64,000 nucleotides of DNA from Pectinophora gossypiella (GCF_024362695.1 NC_065407.1:5704001-5768000); one strand, 5' to 3'. Counted from the first letter of the stretch, positions 42,730-53,339 are shown. Notes: generated from the sequence alone by a model not told the origin. Numbers and translations: made by a program.

Positions 42730-44760
42730 GTATTTTTTATTATGAAGTTGTAAGCCTATGTTTTATAAGCGTTTATTATTTTTATTTATTATTTAGATAC
42801 CTACCAAGATGAATGTAAGTATTAATATTCGTCGCGGTAACGAAACAAGATTATTATAATAATAGACTGACGAGATAACAAATGGATTACTGCGACGAAT
42901 AAGTAGATAATATATTTTAACGTTAATGAAAATCTTCTTCTATTGTATGGGTTGTGATTGAAATTAGAATTGCCCATTTAAACACCCTGTTGAAAAGAGC
43001 TAATAGAATAATTGTATTCTAACCAAAATTAGAAATATTAAAATGTATTATGTAAAATAATTCTGTATCTTTGTAATCTTACTTACAAATATTGTAAATA
43101 ATGTATATAGCTGTTCTGATCTGGATTTCCACAGCTGTCTGCGAATCTCCTCGTGAATATATTTATGGAACTAATTTATGAGATTTCAGCAGACTTATTC
43201 AAGTTATCTCATGCGAAATTAAGACCCAATTAATGAATACGGGTACAGTTACAGTTGTATTGAAAGGATTTGGTGCGACTTATGCCCACAAATTGAGTTA
43301 CGTATTATGAGTATACCTAACCTAACCATGTGTACATTGCTAATAAAATCTTGTCAGGCAATGAATGACCTTTTAAGTCTATTTTGTTCAGTTGCCAACT
43401 TTGGTGAGTAACTAGTCCTCAATGACACTAACTCAGTCCACTGAAGCTTAGAATGTTTTATAGAATATAAGCCTATTACCTGTGTACCTGCTGCAACAGG
43501 AAAATAATATTTTTTGAAAGAAAAAATACAGTTATTATTCAAGAACTTGTACCTAAGGTTATATTTTCCGATGGGCCTTTGCATCGTCCATCTATCTTCT
43601 TATCGTGTCGATGGCAAACTAAATAGTATCGGCCTAAAACTTGGCAACAAGTATGGCGCTATCTGCAGCGCATCATCAGATCCTCCTATTCCATCCATTA
43701 AATTATAACAATAATTTGATTTTTGTTTTACGCCAAAAAGTCACAGAAATTCGATTTCACAGGTTGGGTTATTTTTCACTCGCAAATACTTAATAATAAT
43801 AAAAAAGTTTATTCAGGTAAAACCTACGACACACCTATACATTTACAACATTAAAACATACACACATTAATATACTTCAGGTCATTAGACATTATCAAGT
43901 TCACATCATATGGAACAGATTAGACAAAGAGCACATGTCAAAATAAACTTAAAACTAACAACAATAATAAGAAAAGATAATAACACATAAAAAAACCCAG
44001 AAGTAACTGCATAATATAATATTGTGATGTAAGGATATGGATTTTACGAGGATGCTCTCCATTTATATGACCAAGTCGGGAATACCATCCTCACCTCGGA
44101 TCTTTAAAGTGGTTAAGTGAAATATTGAATGTTTGACTTTAATAAGGCATTTCAATAGTTTCTGTAGAATCTAATGTTTATAGTGTGTATATTCAAATGA
44201 TAAGCGGTAGCGGATACCATAGCGTGACCATTTGATAAATATAAAACAAATAGATAGTCAACTTTTGTTCATTGAAAGTTTCACATGTTATTTCAAGTGT
44301 GTGGTATGTGTGTGTGTGTGTGTGTATTTTTCGGTGTTATGTAATATTACGAAGAATTAAAAAGTTCACTTCAAAATGAGTGTTTAACTATTGAAGCATT
44401 ATAATATGTTACGTCATACAAACTTATGTCATCGAAATAGGTTATATGAAAATCGAGATGTCCCGCACGATTTGAGTCTTCTAGTTTACAAACTTGCTTG
44501 CTGACGCCAAAGAAAAAAAAAAAACTTGCTTACAAAAACAAACTAGTACGAATAAGATTCCTTGTTAAAAGAGTCTCTATGTAAAAAGTTTATATTACCG
44601 CTACCGCTTATAATTGTGTACCTCGCTGTATGTAATTGTAAAATGAAATATAAACAACGATGTCTCAAATGTAATGAGTAAGTAAACATAAAGATTATTA
44701 CTGTTATAAAAATAAAGTCTGGTTTTTTATTGTCTTTTGTGTTTTTATTTTATTAACCTT
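42730..44760. other. Intergenic AT-rich DNA, no gene recognised
   Basis: Between the receptor and transporter genes. Only short frames (76 and 64 codons on opposite strands near 43354-43708, without domains). A short (TG)n run lies at 44307-44325. Confidence 0.5.
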
Positions 44761-44764
44761 TCTT

Positions 44765-44910
44765 CAATGTTTGTGTGGTCCACTTACCTAACCTGAAGAT
44801 TTTACAAGTATGGTTTTTTATAGAAGCAACTGCCTGACCTTCCAACTCGTGAAACTAGCCCAATACAGCTTAGGACACATATCTCCGAAACGCATTTCTC
44901 GGGAATGTGC
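44765..44910 (-). repeat. SINE-C partial copy
   Basis: Inverted 'ccacttacctaacctgaaga', 'agaagcaactgcctgacctt', 'aaacgcatttctcgggaatg'. Confidence 0.7.
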
Positions 44911-44997
44911 CAACTAACGGGCCAGAAATATCAAAGGCTTGTTAAATTTCCTTGGGGAATTAGGCTGGCTGGAGTGACCCAGCCGTTTCAGGTATCA

Positions 44998-45062
44998 AGG
45001 GTATCACGCAAAATAGGCGCTTAGACGTCGAGTTGCGGAAAACGGCCCGCGCATTCAATGCC
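44998..45062 (+). repeat. Short repeat shared with 55120-55205
   Basis: 'cacgcaaaataggcgctta' and 'cgagttgcggaaaacggccc' occur in both places. The second copy carries an added inverted 'cgcctattttgcgtg', making a hairpin. Confidence 0.65.
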
Positions 45063-45490
45063 AATAAGATACTTTGGATCTATAAGCTTTTATATGGACA
45101 CCCTGTGCGCCTCTACGCAGATGTGACTCGAGTTGATAATTGAAAACTCTAAGAGCAGATGCGGTTGCGAAGATTGCCAATTTTCTCAGGTAAGTAAGTA
45201 TTATTAGAAGATGCGGTGAAATCGACCAAGGACTTCAGCCAAGTTGCAAACGATTACGAAAAATTACAGTGTAATCGAACAAATGTATACAATTGACATA
45301 ACATAGGTGGTATTTCAATCTTATATAGGTACCGACAGAAACGATCAGCCTAATCTCGACTGATACTTACAAAACTTGTTTCTGTACTTTGACAGATAAA
45401 TTCGTACTGCGCATTGCAGCTATTGTAGCTATGTTAGGTAAGTATTTATTTAAATATAATCGGTAATGAAGGACTTTCCAGGCTACGTTT

Positions 45491-45845
45491 CCCAAAAACA
45501 ATACATAAACTGCCTATATACGTCCCACTGCTGGGCACAGGCCTCCCCTCAATCAACCGGAGGGGGTATGGAGCATACTCCACCACGCTGCTCCACTGCG
45601 GGTTGGTGGAGGTGTTTTTACGGCTAATAGCCGGGACCAACGGCTTAACGTGCCCTCCGAAGCACGGAATCATCTTACTTTTTCGGACAATCAGGTGATT
45701 CAAGCCTGAAAAGTCCTTACCAAACAAAGGACAGTCTCACAAAGTGATTTCGACAATGTCCCCATCGGGAATCGAACCCGGACCTCCAGATCGTGAGCCT
45801 AACGCTCTAACCACTAGACCACGGAGGCTGTCCCAAAAACAATAC
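45491..45845 (-). repeat. SINE-A2 full-length copy with target-site duplication
   Basis: The element 45505-45831 is flanked by exact 'cccaaaaacaatac' (45491-45504, 45832-45845). The inverted tRNA-like head ends 'ccacggaggctg', with box B as 'gggaatcgaacccg'. The tail is 'tatacgtcccactgctgggc'. The best-bounded copy of this family in the window. Confidence 0.95.
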
Positions 45846-46020
45846 GAGTATACATATATATTCAAGTAGATGGCGTTGTACATATTTAACGTGATTTACC
45901 TATTTTATCATTGCTCGGGTATACAATTATTCAAAAAACAAATGTAGGTAGTAGCAGACGTATATATAAAAAGAATTGTTGCTTGATATTTGGATCAAAT
46001 ATGGTATATAATTATATTAT

Positions 46021-46249
46021 ACATTGTTTTAAGTTTACACGGTTATTATCATAAAACGGGTAGACAGATATGTCTGCCCGTAGAAAATTATGGATCTACC
46101 TACTCCACTCCAATCTCATCAGTCATCCCGTGATCGTGGCATTGGCAACAATGTCGAAATATCGGGAGTCTCATATCCCTGCTTTAAACGCGGTAAGAAC
46201 CCGTTATTATGTGTTTTAATTACAATTATATTCCTACCTACATTGTTTT
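46021..46249 (+). repeat. Family I insertion with target-site duplication
   Basis: 46031-46239 flanked by 'acattgtttt' at 46021-46030 and 46240-46249. Contains 'catcagtcatcccgtgatcg', 'tgtcgaaatatcgggagtct' and 'aaacgcggtaagaacccgtt', as in 48986-49173. Confidence 0.7.
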
Positions 46250-46672
46250 TCTTTAGTTTGATCAGAATAATAACGGGTGGAAGATATGTTGTGCCTGGGT
46301 GTAATAACAATGGTCATTATTTATACCGTTACCCATGAACTCGGAAGGTTAAACGAAGGCAATTCTGAAGAGCACTATCTATATTTTTTTGGAGAACGTA
46401 GCCTGAAAAGTTCGACATGGTAGAGAACTAGTCGTTATGTTTAAAAGTACCTATTTTATTCGATTAGGCTGTCGTTTATCGTTATCATGCAACTTGGCTA
46501 AGGCAGCAGAGAACAAAGACACGCCTTTAAAATTTTATAGGCAAAGTTTTATTACACCAGAAGACGTGTATAACTTGTGAGGAAATGGACAAAATGCAGG
46601 CACACTGTACTTCTTTATTCACTACGACGAAAATGCTCCTTTGATTTGCATTTTTATGAATGTTTCATTCAC

Positions 46673-46880
46673 GGCCCCCGTGGTCTAGTGGTTGTGCGTT
46701 GGTGGATCCGCAGGTCCCGGGTGCGAGTCCCGGTGCGAACATAGCTATCACAAAAAAACACTTCATTATCCCCAGTTTGGCTAGAATATTGCAGGCTGAT
46801 CACCCAATTGTCCAAAAGTAAAATTATCCATGTTTCGGAGGGCTTATTAAGCAGTTGGTCTCGCTTGGCTACTATTTAGA
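46673..46880 (+). repeat. SINE-A copy lacking the tail
   Basis: The tRNA-like head 'ggcccccgtggtctagtgg' has box B 'gggtgcgagtcccggt'. Then come 'caggctgatcacccaattgt' and a damaged central domain. It ends before the 'gtcaggggcc' tail. Confidence 0.75.
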
Positions 46881-46889
46881 GTGAAACAT

Positions 46890-47130
46890 GAAAAATACTG
46901 TTGTGGACTGTATGTTGTAGCGTTCAAGTAAGATCAGAAAATTCAGGATCGTGATCTATTTCAAACTGAATTAAGTCGTATCGAAAAACAACTGACTAAC
47001 TGCGCAAAGACGGTCGAGGCGTGGAGTTGTCATGGGCCCTGTCGAGTCCGACAGTGCCGCGGGCGAGTCAGCCCACCAGATCGTAAAGACCGACCGAGAC
47101 CTCCCTGTTGAGGGAGGCCTCGGGAGCGAC
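46890..47130. other. GC-rich flank of a LINE fragment
   Basis: 47025-47165 is clearly GC-richer, with a short inverted pair 'gacctccctgttgagggaggcc'-type hairpin at about 47097-47120. Probably part of the same LINE remnant as the next feature, but no domain is visible. Confidence 0.4.
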
Positions 47131-47720
47131 TTCAACAAGGCGACACGTGTCTTTGCCGAGGTGTTCGATTCGCCCCAGGCCCTGCCTGTCCCATCACATT
47201 TTTGACGTACTGGTTGACGTTAAGTTTGGGGGATGCTGCCGTGGGTTTTGCCCACGTTGACAATCTCTTCTTTGCCAGCCAGGCAGAGAGGGCGTCCTGT
47301 TTATGCCGCATCTTCTTCGCGGCGTGCTTGAAATTCAAGGACGTCGAGAAGAAGATAGCGTCGTCGGCGTATAACGCCAACTTGGACCCTCCTCTACACG
47401 GATGTCATCAGAGGAAGTACTGCAGCGATCATACGGAATTGGGAGCGGGTGCCTACCACAGCCACCTGGAAGCGCTTATTCTCTAGTAAAGTGGCAACAG
47501 TCTTGGCGACTTGATGAGGAGTCGTAGATGTAGACAGCTTATTTACAAACCCGGGTGCCATACGCGGTCGAACACCTTCTCCATGTCCAGGAATACTGCT
47601 ACGGTGGTATCCCTCTTATTGAGGTCCGCCGCCAAATCGTGCAGCACCCTTGACAGAGTTGAAGAGTCCCGCTTCAGTAGCGCTGTCTCACTCCGTCCTA
47701 CTCTAGCGGTGAGGTGCATA
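47130..47720 (-). pseudogene. Jockey-type LINE reverse transcriptase fragment
   Basis: Minus-strand reading gives an upstream segment with LNKRDTTVAVFLDMEKVFDR and VWHPGL (RT motif A region, conserved D). After frame damage, MALYADDAIFF (the catalytic YADD box) follows at 47350-47380, then a decayed thumb region. Stops and frameshifts separate the parts, so this is a dead copy. Family assignment to jockey-like LINEs rests on these two motifs. Confidence 0.75.
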
Positions 47721-47887
47721 TACACACTCCCTATGATTATTCTCACCACCATACATTGCATCCTGTCAGGGTCGCCATGTATGGTGGCGAGACGAGTGAA
47801 ACAACGTCGATATAAGACTGATTTATTATTATTGATTATAAAGACAATAATAATGACATAATCATAGGGAGTGTGTATATGCACCTC
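47711..47887. repeat. Perfect 30-bp inverted repeat at the LINE fragment's 5' end
   Basis: 47711-47740 and 47858-47887 are exact complements over 30 bp with 117 bp between. The spacer includes AT-rich 'ttattattattgattataa'. It looks like an inversion at the 5' break of the LINE copy. Confidence 0.8.
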
Positions 47888-48144
47888 AGAGGCGCCGTCT
47901 TTTTTCAGCACGGTATCTACAACAAATACCTAGTAATTTATTAAGACAATTTATCATTCCCATACAACAGTGCAACTCAATGGAGCATTTAATAGCCGGT
48001 CATTCATTATACACAATGTATGAATGACTAAGCTACCATTAAGACCATTGTTTAAATCTTAACAACAAATCTGGTGCAGGTATGCTTGCAATTATTTATT
48101 CTTTATAACAATATACCGTATTCGGAAACACATATCACATTTTC

Positions 48145-48145
48145 G

Positions 48146-48172
<27 letters not shown>
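48145..48172 (+). repeat. (CT)n microsatellite
   Basis: About 14 uninterrupted CT units. Confidence 0.95.
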
Positions 48173-48176
<4 letters not shown>

Positions 48177-48259
48177 TTTCTGCTGCGCCCTTGTCGGTGG
48201 AGTTATTTCCTCTCTCCTTTCTGCCAAATCCTTCACCTTCTGATACGAGACGACCTGCA

Positions 48260-48560
48260 ACTTCGCTTCGTTTTTTGTTTTATAAATGTTCTCCTAGGTC
48301 TACCCCTTCCTCTTTTTCCCTAATTTTTTCCTTCTATGATTTTCTTTATAAACGAATCGTGTCGTGTCAGGTGGCCAATCATATTTCCTCTCTGGTTCTC
48401 TATAATGTTCTTTCTTTTCTTCAACTCTTTACCGCACTTTTTCATTTGACACCAGTTCAGTCCAGCTTGTATCCTCCATCCTTCACCAACACCACATCTC
48501 AAACGCTTCCAACCTGTCTTTGTCTCTCTGTGTCATAGTCCACGTTTCACCTCCTATGCT
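48260..48560 (-). pseudogene. LINE ORF2 fragment (RTE-like tail)
   Basis: Minus-strand translation in more than one frame yields ETKTGWKRLRCGVGEGWRIQ, then NIIENQRGNMIGHLTRHDSF and KKIIEGK. These are decayed forms of the 'FEMWCWRRM', 'ANMIGHLIRHD' and 'IIEGKIEGKR' motifs of insect endonuclease/reverse transcriptases. Confidence 0.7.
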
Positions 48561-48579
48561 AGTGCTATGCCCCAAATGT

Positions 48580-48980
48580 AGGCTTTAATAAAATATATCA
48601 CATTTTAATGGTTAGTAACTAATATAAATTAATTTAAGGTGTACTTTTATGTATTTACGGGTAAATATTATATCAATTTTACATATTTTACTACCTCGAA
48701 ATTGACTGCACATATCAGGTGATATTTTTCGTACAAACGATACGATAACTTTTTTAGAAAAACAAAAAAAGATTAATATCACTTGAAAATACGCAATCTA
48801 AACGTTACTTATGATGTGTCTAGGTAATTTATATACACATCCATGAGATGTAGTTCATAAATATGGAACTACTTTTAAACAGAACGACCAGTTCAGCACA
48901 ATTAGTGATTACATTTTAATATAGAAACATTTTACAATAGCTGCAATGCGCGGTAAGAAAATCTGTAAATACGTTAGAAA
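48580..48980. other. AT-rich, no gene recognised
   Basis: Nothing recognised, except that 48935-48955 ('aatagctgcaatgcgcgg') is the inverse of 45405-45425. Confidence 0.5.
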
Positions 48981-48985
48981 GTTTC

Positions 48986-49173
48986 AAGTTTACGCGGTTA
49001 TTATCATAATTAAACACATAATAACGGGTTCTTACCGCGTTTAAAGTAGGGATATGTAGGGGGTAGAGGTATCTAATCTCATCAGTCATCCCGTGACCAT
49101 GGCACTTGCAACAGTGTCGAAATATCGGGAGTCTCATATCCCTACTTTAAACGCGGTAAGAACCCGTTATTAG
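48986..49173. repeat. Family I copy with 38-bp perfect inverted arms
   Basis: 49019-49056 ('taataacgggttcttaccgc' and 18 more) is exactly complementary to 49135-49172. The loop holds 'catcagtcatcccgtgacca', as in the 46031-46239 copy, which has only the right arm. Confidence 0.85.
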
Positions 49174-49247
49174 TAAGCTAGTGTTGTGACGTTCATTAGC
49201 ATAGTCGATATTAGGTCGATCGATTCTTTTCTATCTAACATTACATA

Positions 49248-49306
49248 CAAAAACCACCTATATACGTCCCACTGCTACACACAGACTTGCCCTCAACGAA
49301 TAGAAG
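49248..49306 (-). repeat. SINE-A2 tail fragment
   Basis: 'acctatatacgtcccactgc' and a diverged 'cacagacttgccctcaacga'. Confidence 0.6.
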
Positions 49307-49502
49307 TATTAGTTGCAAGGACATTATAACGACTACCGCAAGGTCGTTTGAAATATATTTATTCCGATCATTTGTACGTAAAAACATACAAAAGAAAAAA
49401 GAACAGTCCACAAAAGAAATTCTAAGTCATTCCCAGAGTCACTTAATGCTAACGGCGTAATTGTCTCATCAATACGATCATTAAATAAATAAATCAAAGG
49501 TA

Positions 49503-49813
49503 AACTCCGTGGTTCAGTGGTTGAGCGTTGGGCTCACGATCCTGACGTCCCGATTTCGAATCCCGGTGGGGATATATCACAAAAATAATTTTGAAAACCC
49601 CAGTTTGGTTAGGACATTACAGACTGATCACCTGATTGTCCGAAAATATGACGATCTGTGCTTCGGAAGGCACGTTAAGCCGTTGGTCCCGGTTACTACT
49701 TACTGATGTAACGTTACATGAGTCATGTCAGGGGCCTTTGGCGGCTCAATAGGAACCCTGACACCAGGGTTGTTGAGGTTGGTAATCCACCTCACCACCT
49801 TCACGATAGAAGA
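49503..49813 (+). repeat. SINE-A copy
   Basis: Head 'aactccgtggttcagtggtt' with box B 'atttcgaatcccggtgggga', the central domain 'gtgcttcggaaggcacgtta', and the tail 'catgtcaggggcctttggcg' to 'ccttcacgatagaag'. Confidence 0.85.
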
Positions 49814-49819
49814 TAGGTT

Positions 49820-51050
49820 AACTAGCATCCCCATAACTTGATACAAATCGTGCAATTGTTTCGACAATTGCATGATGATTTGAATATAGATTAGACAACT
49901 AAGTACCTAAATATTATAAGTATTTTTTAAACGTCTAAACGTGTATGATATATAATGAGTTATGACGACCTAAAAATAATAAAACGTAGATTTTTTTATA
50001 CTGTGGCCTAATACTGGCATCCTTAATGCGATAACGAATTATGCCGAGGAGAAGATCGCTAAGAATGTCACTGGCAGATTCTTTGTTCTGTGAGTTTAAG
50101 AAATCCCACGATATCATTACATTCATTTTGAGAAACGCTCTAACGATTTAAATGGATGTTTAGTAACGATTTGTTAGGGCATGACTTAACGTATATTGTA
50201 TGTTTGCGATTTCTTTTCCCGCTTTCTCTGTTCTGTGTGCAGCAAGCTTTTAATAGAAATTATAACGAACTAGCTTCTTAATGTACGGCAAAAAATTCTC
50301 ACAATGCGTTAACATTGTAAGGATGATCCTTACCAGTTTTGGTGCCGATAATCCGGATAATCCCGGATTTCCTATCAAAGGAGTTCATTTCGCGAACTTC
50401 ACTCTCTACTTGACACTGACCGGATTCCGCTGTTAAGATCTAGTTTTACCAGTTGTTTTTTCTCGTAGGGTGACCATGATACACCTACCTGACTCGTGGA
50501 ATTATATACTTACTACTTCAGGTAGATCAAATCAAATCAAATATACTTTATTGCACAGAACTAAAATTTCAACAATCAGACATAACACATAGATGCCTTA
50601 AGTTGGTACATTAGTTTCTTAGATATTTTTATAATTTATATTTATTTTATTTTATTCTAAATTGTGATGTTTTTGCGCATTTTCTTATTAAAGAGGAATG
50701 CATACAATTTTTTTTTCTTGTGTAACTTGTGAGATTAATGACCAACTTTTGTTTGAAGAAGAATACTTTAAAAAAAAAACAAAGTCAACGTGAAGTTTTT
50801 GATGAGAGTATGAAAGCGAAAGTGGTATGTTAGGATCGTAGTAGGTAAGTAGAATTCAGTGATCTCTGCTTAGCCTAAATAAGATAGGCGGGATGTTAGT
50901 TATGTGTGGCCCGTGTTAGTTATGTGAGCGTCGTGACGCTAATCATAAAATTGGGCCGATCAAGATCTGCCTAGGCAGATCATGTTCGTGGACGTATAGG
51001 ACAAATATAAATTAGTGTTACAGAAAACAGCGAAAACAGTGTTTTGACGA
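49820..51050. other. Intergenic AT-rich DNA, no gene recognised
   Basis: Contains a 9-bp hairpin (tgcaattgt/acaattgca, 49853-49874), a LINE-type 'atactttattgcaca' end at 50540-50560, and a perfect 18-bp palindrome GATCTGCCTAGGCAGATC at 50964-50981 that may end the next element. No coding pattern. Confidence 0.5.
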
Positions 51051-51059
51051 AGCTTGTGC

Positions 51060-51105
51060 GGATTTTTACCGACTTCAAAAAAGGAGGAGGTTCTCAATTC
51101 GACCG

Positions 51106-51151
<46 letters not shown>

Positions 51152-51340
51152 GTTCGGGCATATCTTCGTCGTATATGAACCGATTTTGATAATTCTTTTT
51201 TTGTTTGAAAGGAGATATACCCAAGGGGGTCCCATGTCAAGGAAGTCAGGATCTGATGATGGAAGACCAGAGAAATCGAGGGGAATTTTCAAAAATCGTA
51301 GGAGCGACTAGTGCGTTTGTAAAGTCATATTGATCGGATC
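51060..51340 (+). repeat. 'accgacttcaaaaaaggagg' element start with poly(T)
   Basis: Begins 'ttaccgacttcaaaaaagga', then a 36-base T run (51110-51145), then 'tatatgaaccgattttgat' and 'cccaagggggtcccatgtca'. This family is frequent in lepidopteran introns. The frames with runs of F or K are artefacts of the T run. Confidence 0.7.
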
Positions 51341-52270
51341 GATCTTTAGGCTTCGGAAAACTTCCCGGCCTTCGAAAACTGGTCAGCATCAGGGAGATAC
51401 CCTATGGCCTGGCAAAACTATACAACCTGGAGCAATTTTTCTTTCACGAAACGTATTTAAATCTTGATCAAATCCAATTGCCGGTGCAAAAAAACAAAAT
51501 GGCGGAAAAAAAAGATGGCCGCCATACAAAATTTTGTCGATTTTGGAAGAAGCCCGTTTGGGTAAAAATAATGTATGGGGCGCTTACTCAAAACGTCATG
51601 TAGAGTACGGAAATACTTTCTGATCACCAAAAACTGCTCCGCATCAGAGAGATACTCTACGGCCTGGCAAAACTATCGCACGTGAACCAATATTTCTTTC
51701 AGAGCACTTATTTAAATCTTGGTCAAATTCCATAGCGCGTAAAAAAAAACAAAATGGCGGAAAAACAAGATGGCCGCCATACACAATTTTGTTTTTTCAT
51801 AAAATGTCTCGGGATATAAAATATATATCGGGGTTGTGGTCGGATCGTCATGTTAAGTATGGAAATACTTCCCGATTTTCGAAAACTGCTCCGCATCAGG
51901 GTGACACCCTACGGCCTGGCGAAACTATCACACCTGAACCAATTTTTCTTTTACGAAACCTATTTAAATCTTGGTTGAATTTAATGGCCGGTGAAAAAAA
52001 TACAAAATGGCGAAAAAACAAGATGGCCGCCATACAAAATTTTGTTTTTCCAGAAAATGTCTTGGGGGTAAAAATGATGTATAGGCGTGTGATCGGAACG
52101 TCATCTTTGAAAACTGCTCCCAATCAGGGAGACATCCTACGGCCTGGCAAACCTATTGCACCTGGATTTTGTTTGTTTCCACGACACCCATTTTAATCTT
52201 GGTCAAATTCTGTCGCCGGTGAAAAAGAACAAAGTGGCGGAAAAACAAGATGGCCGCCATACGAAGAGGG
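51341..52270 (+). repeat. Degenerate tandem array, ~250-bp unit, 4 copies
   Basis: The landmark 'ggcctggc(a/g)aa' starts at 51407, 51661, 51913 and 52141 (steps 254, 252, 228). Each unit also has 'caaaatggcggaaaaacaag' and 'atggccgccatacaaaattt'. It follows the element start at 51060. Confidence 0.85.
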
Positions 52271-52384
52271 ACAGTTTCGAATAAACAGGACACGCGAGCT
52301 GCTTTAGCAGCGAGCGAACCACGCGAAATCTACTGTATCTATATGTATGCGTGAGTGTGTATGATAGCAGCTTCCACTGACAAC

Positions 52385-52441
52385 CACATGTGTGTATGTA
52401 CACATACACATGTGTGTGTGTGTGTGTGCGTGTGTGTGCGC

Positions 52442-52481
<40 letters not shown>

Positions 52482-52537
52482 GTACGTGCGCGTGTGCTCG
52501 TGTGCGTTAGCGCGTGTGTTAGTGTGTGTGTGTGTAA
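52385..52537 (+). repeat. Complex (TG)n microsatellite
   Basis: Interrupted TG with CG and TA variants. Open frames of alternating Cys/Val or Thr/His here are artefacts. Confidence 0.95.
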
Positions 52538-52583
52538 ACATGTTCATCAATAATAATTGTGATCACTACTAATAATATATTAT

Positions 52584-52832
52584 ATTATTATGTATTGGAG
52601 GAGAACCGATGGCCGATGGGGCGGAAAGGTTCTGGAGTGGCGACCACGTGTCGGACGACGCTCAGTGGGTAGGCCCGCTACAAGGTGGACCGACGATCTG
52701 GTGAAGGTCGCGGGAAGCCGCTGGATGCGGGCAGCGCAGGACCGATCGTCGTGGAGATCCTTGGGGGAGGCCTATGCCCAGCAGTGGGCGTCATACGGCT
52801 GATGATGATGATGATGATGATGATTATTATGT
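52584..52832 (+). mobile_element. 225-bp truncated LINE with target-site duplication
   Basis: The insertion 52596-52820 is flanked by exact 'attattatgtat' (52584-52595, 52821-52832). It encodes the last ~68 residues of a LINE ORF2 (VGRPATRWTDDLVKVAGSRW, then MRAAQDRSSWRSLGEAYAQQ and a stop), with a short 3' end of GATGAT repeats. The apparent start codon lies in the duplicated target, so no functional protein is implied. Its end 'gcccagcagtgggcgt' resembles the tails of SINE-A2 and SINE-B. Confidence 0.9.
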
Positions 52833-52908
52833 ATGAATATAAATCAGAAAATCTGTCTGTCTGCATCCTTGCTCGGTCTAACCATCACTTAAAATCGTAA
52901 AATAAAAT

Positions 52909-53330
52909 AAAATTTTTAACAAAAAAAAACCGACTTCAAACGCAAAACTAAAAAGCAATAAATAAATTTACTTCGCACAAAGTAATTAGTACGTATTTTC
53001 AATTAGTTAATTATTTTATAATTCTGAAGTCGGTGCCAAGTAAATGCTACAACAACCCTACTACAATATCAAATTACTATGTACACACAATATTGTTTAA
53101 TACCTATATCAAAGCAATTACAAAACAATGTCAAACAAAAAATTACAAAACAATCAGTATTGAAAAATATATGAATCGGTACTTCGTTGTAGCATTTCCT
53201 TGGCACCGGCTTCAGATTTATAAAATAATTAACTAATTGAAAATACGTACTAATTACTTTGTGCGAAGTAAATTTATTTATTGCTTTTTAGTTTTGCGTT
53301 TGAAGTCGGTTTTTTTTTGTTAAAAATTTT
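52909..53330. mobile_element. Element with 129-bp terminal inverted repeats
   Basis: Arms 52909-53037 and 53202-53330 (129 nt each) are complementary with only a few differences. They carry 'ccgacttcaaacgcaaaact', 'tacttcgcacaaagtaatta' and 'tctgaagtcggtgcc'. The 164-bp centre has no coding pattern. Non-autonomous. Confidence 0.85.
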
Positions 53331-53339
53331 ATATTATGT

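Larger units (their letters stand above)
45463..46418 (+). mobile_element. THAP-MITE copy 3 (doubly interrupted)
   Basis: The left terminal repeat 'taatgaaggactttccaggc' + 'tacgtttcccaaaaacaata' pairs with the right terminal repeat 'ttttggagaacgtagcctga'. Internal blocks 'ttgttgcttgatatttggat' and 'ggtggaagatatgttgtgcc' match copy 1. Two insertions, each with an exact target-site duplication, lie inside: SINE-A2 (45505-45831) in the left terminal repeat, and family I (46031-46239). The THAP piece (46273-46338) lacks its ATG and first cysteine. Confidence 0.65.

Noticed and set aside
47202..47861. Plus frames of 94 and 116 codons
   Set aside because: Antisense to the jockey-type reverse transcriptase fragment.
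51054..51311. Frames with long Phe or Lys runs
   Set aside because: Translation of a 36-base T run inside a repeat.
52390..52572. Cys/Val and Thr/His repeat frames
   Set aside because: Translation of the (TG)n microsatellite on either strand.
52590..52802. Independent small gene of 70 codons
   Set aside because: Its ATG lies in the target-site duplication of a truncated LINE copy, so the start is accidental.
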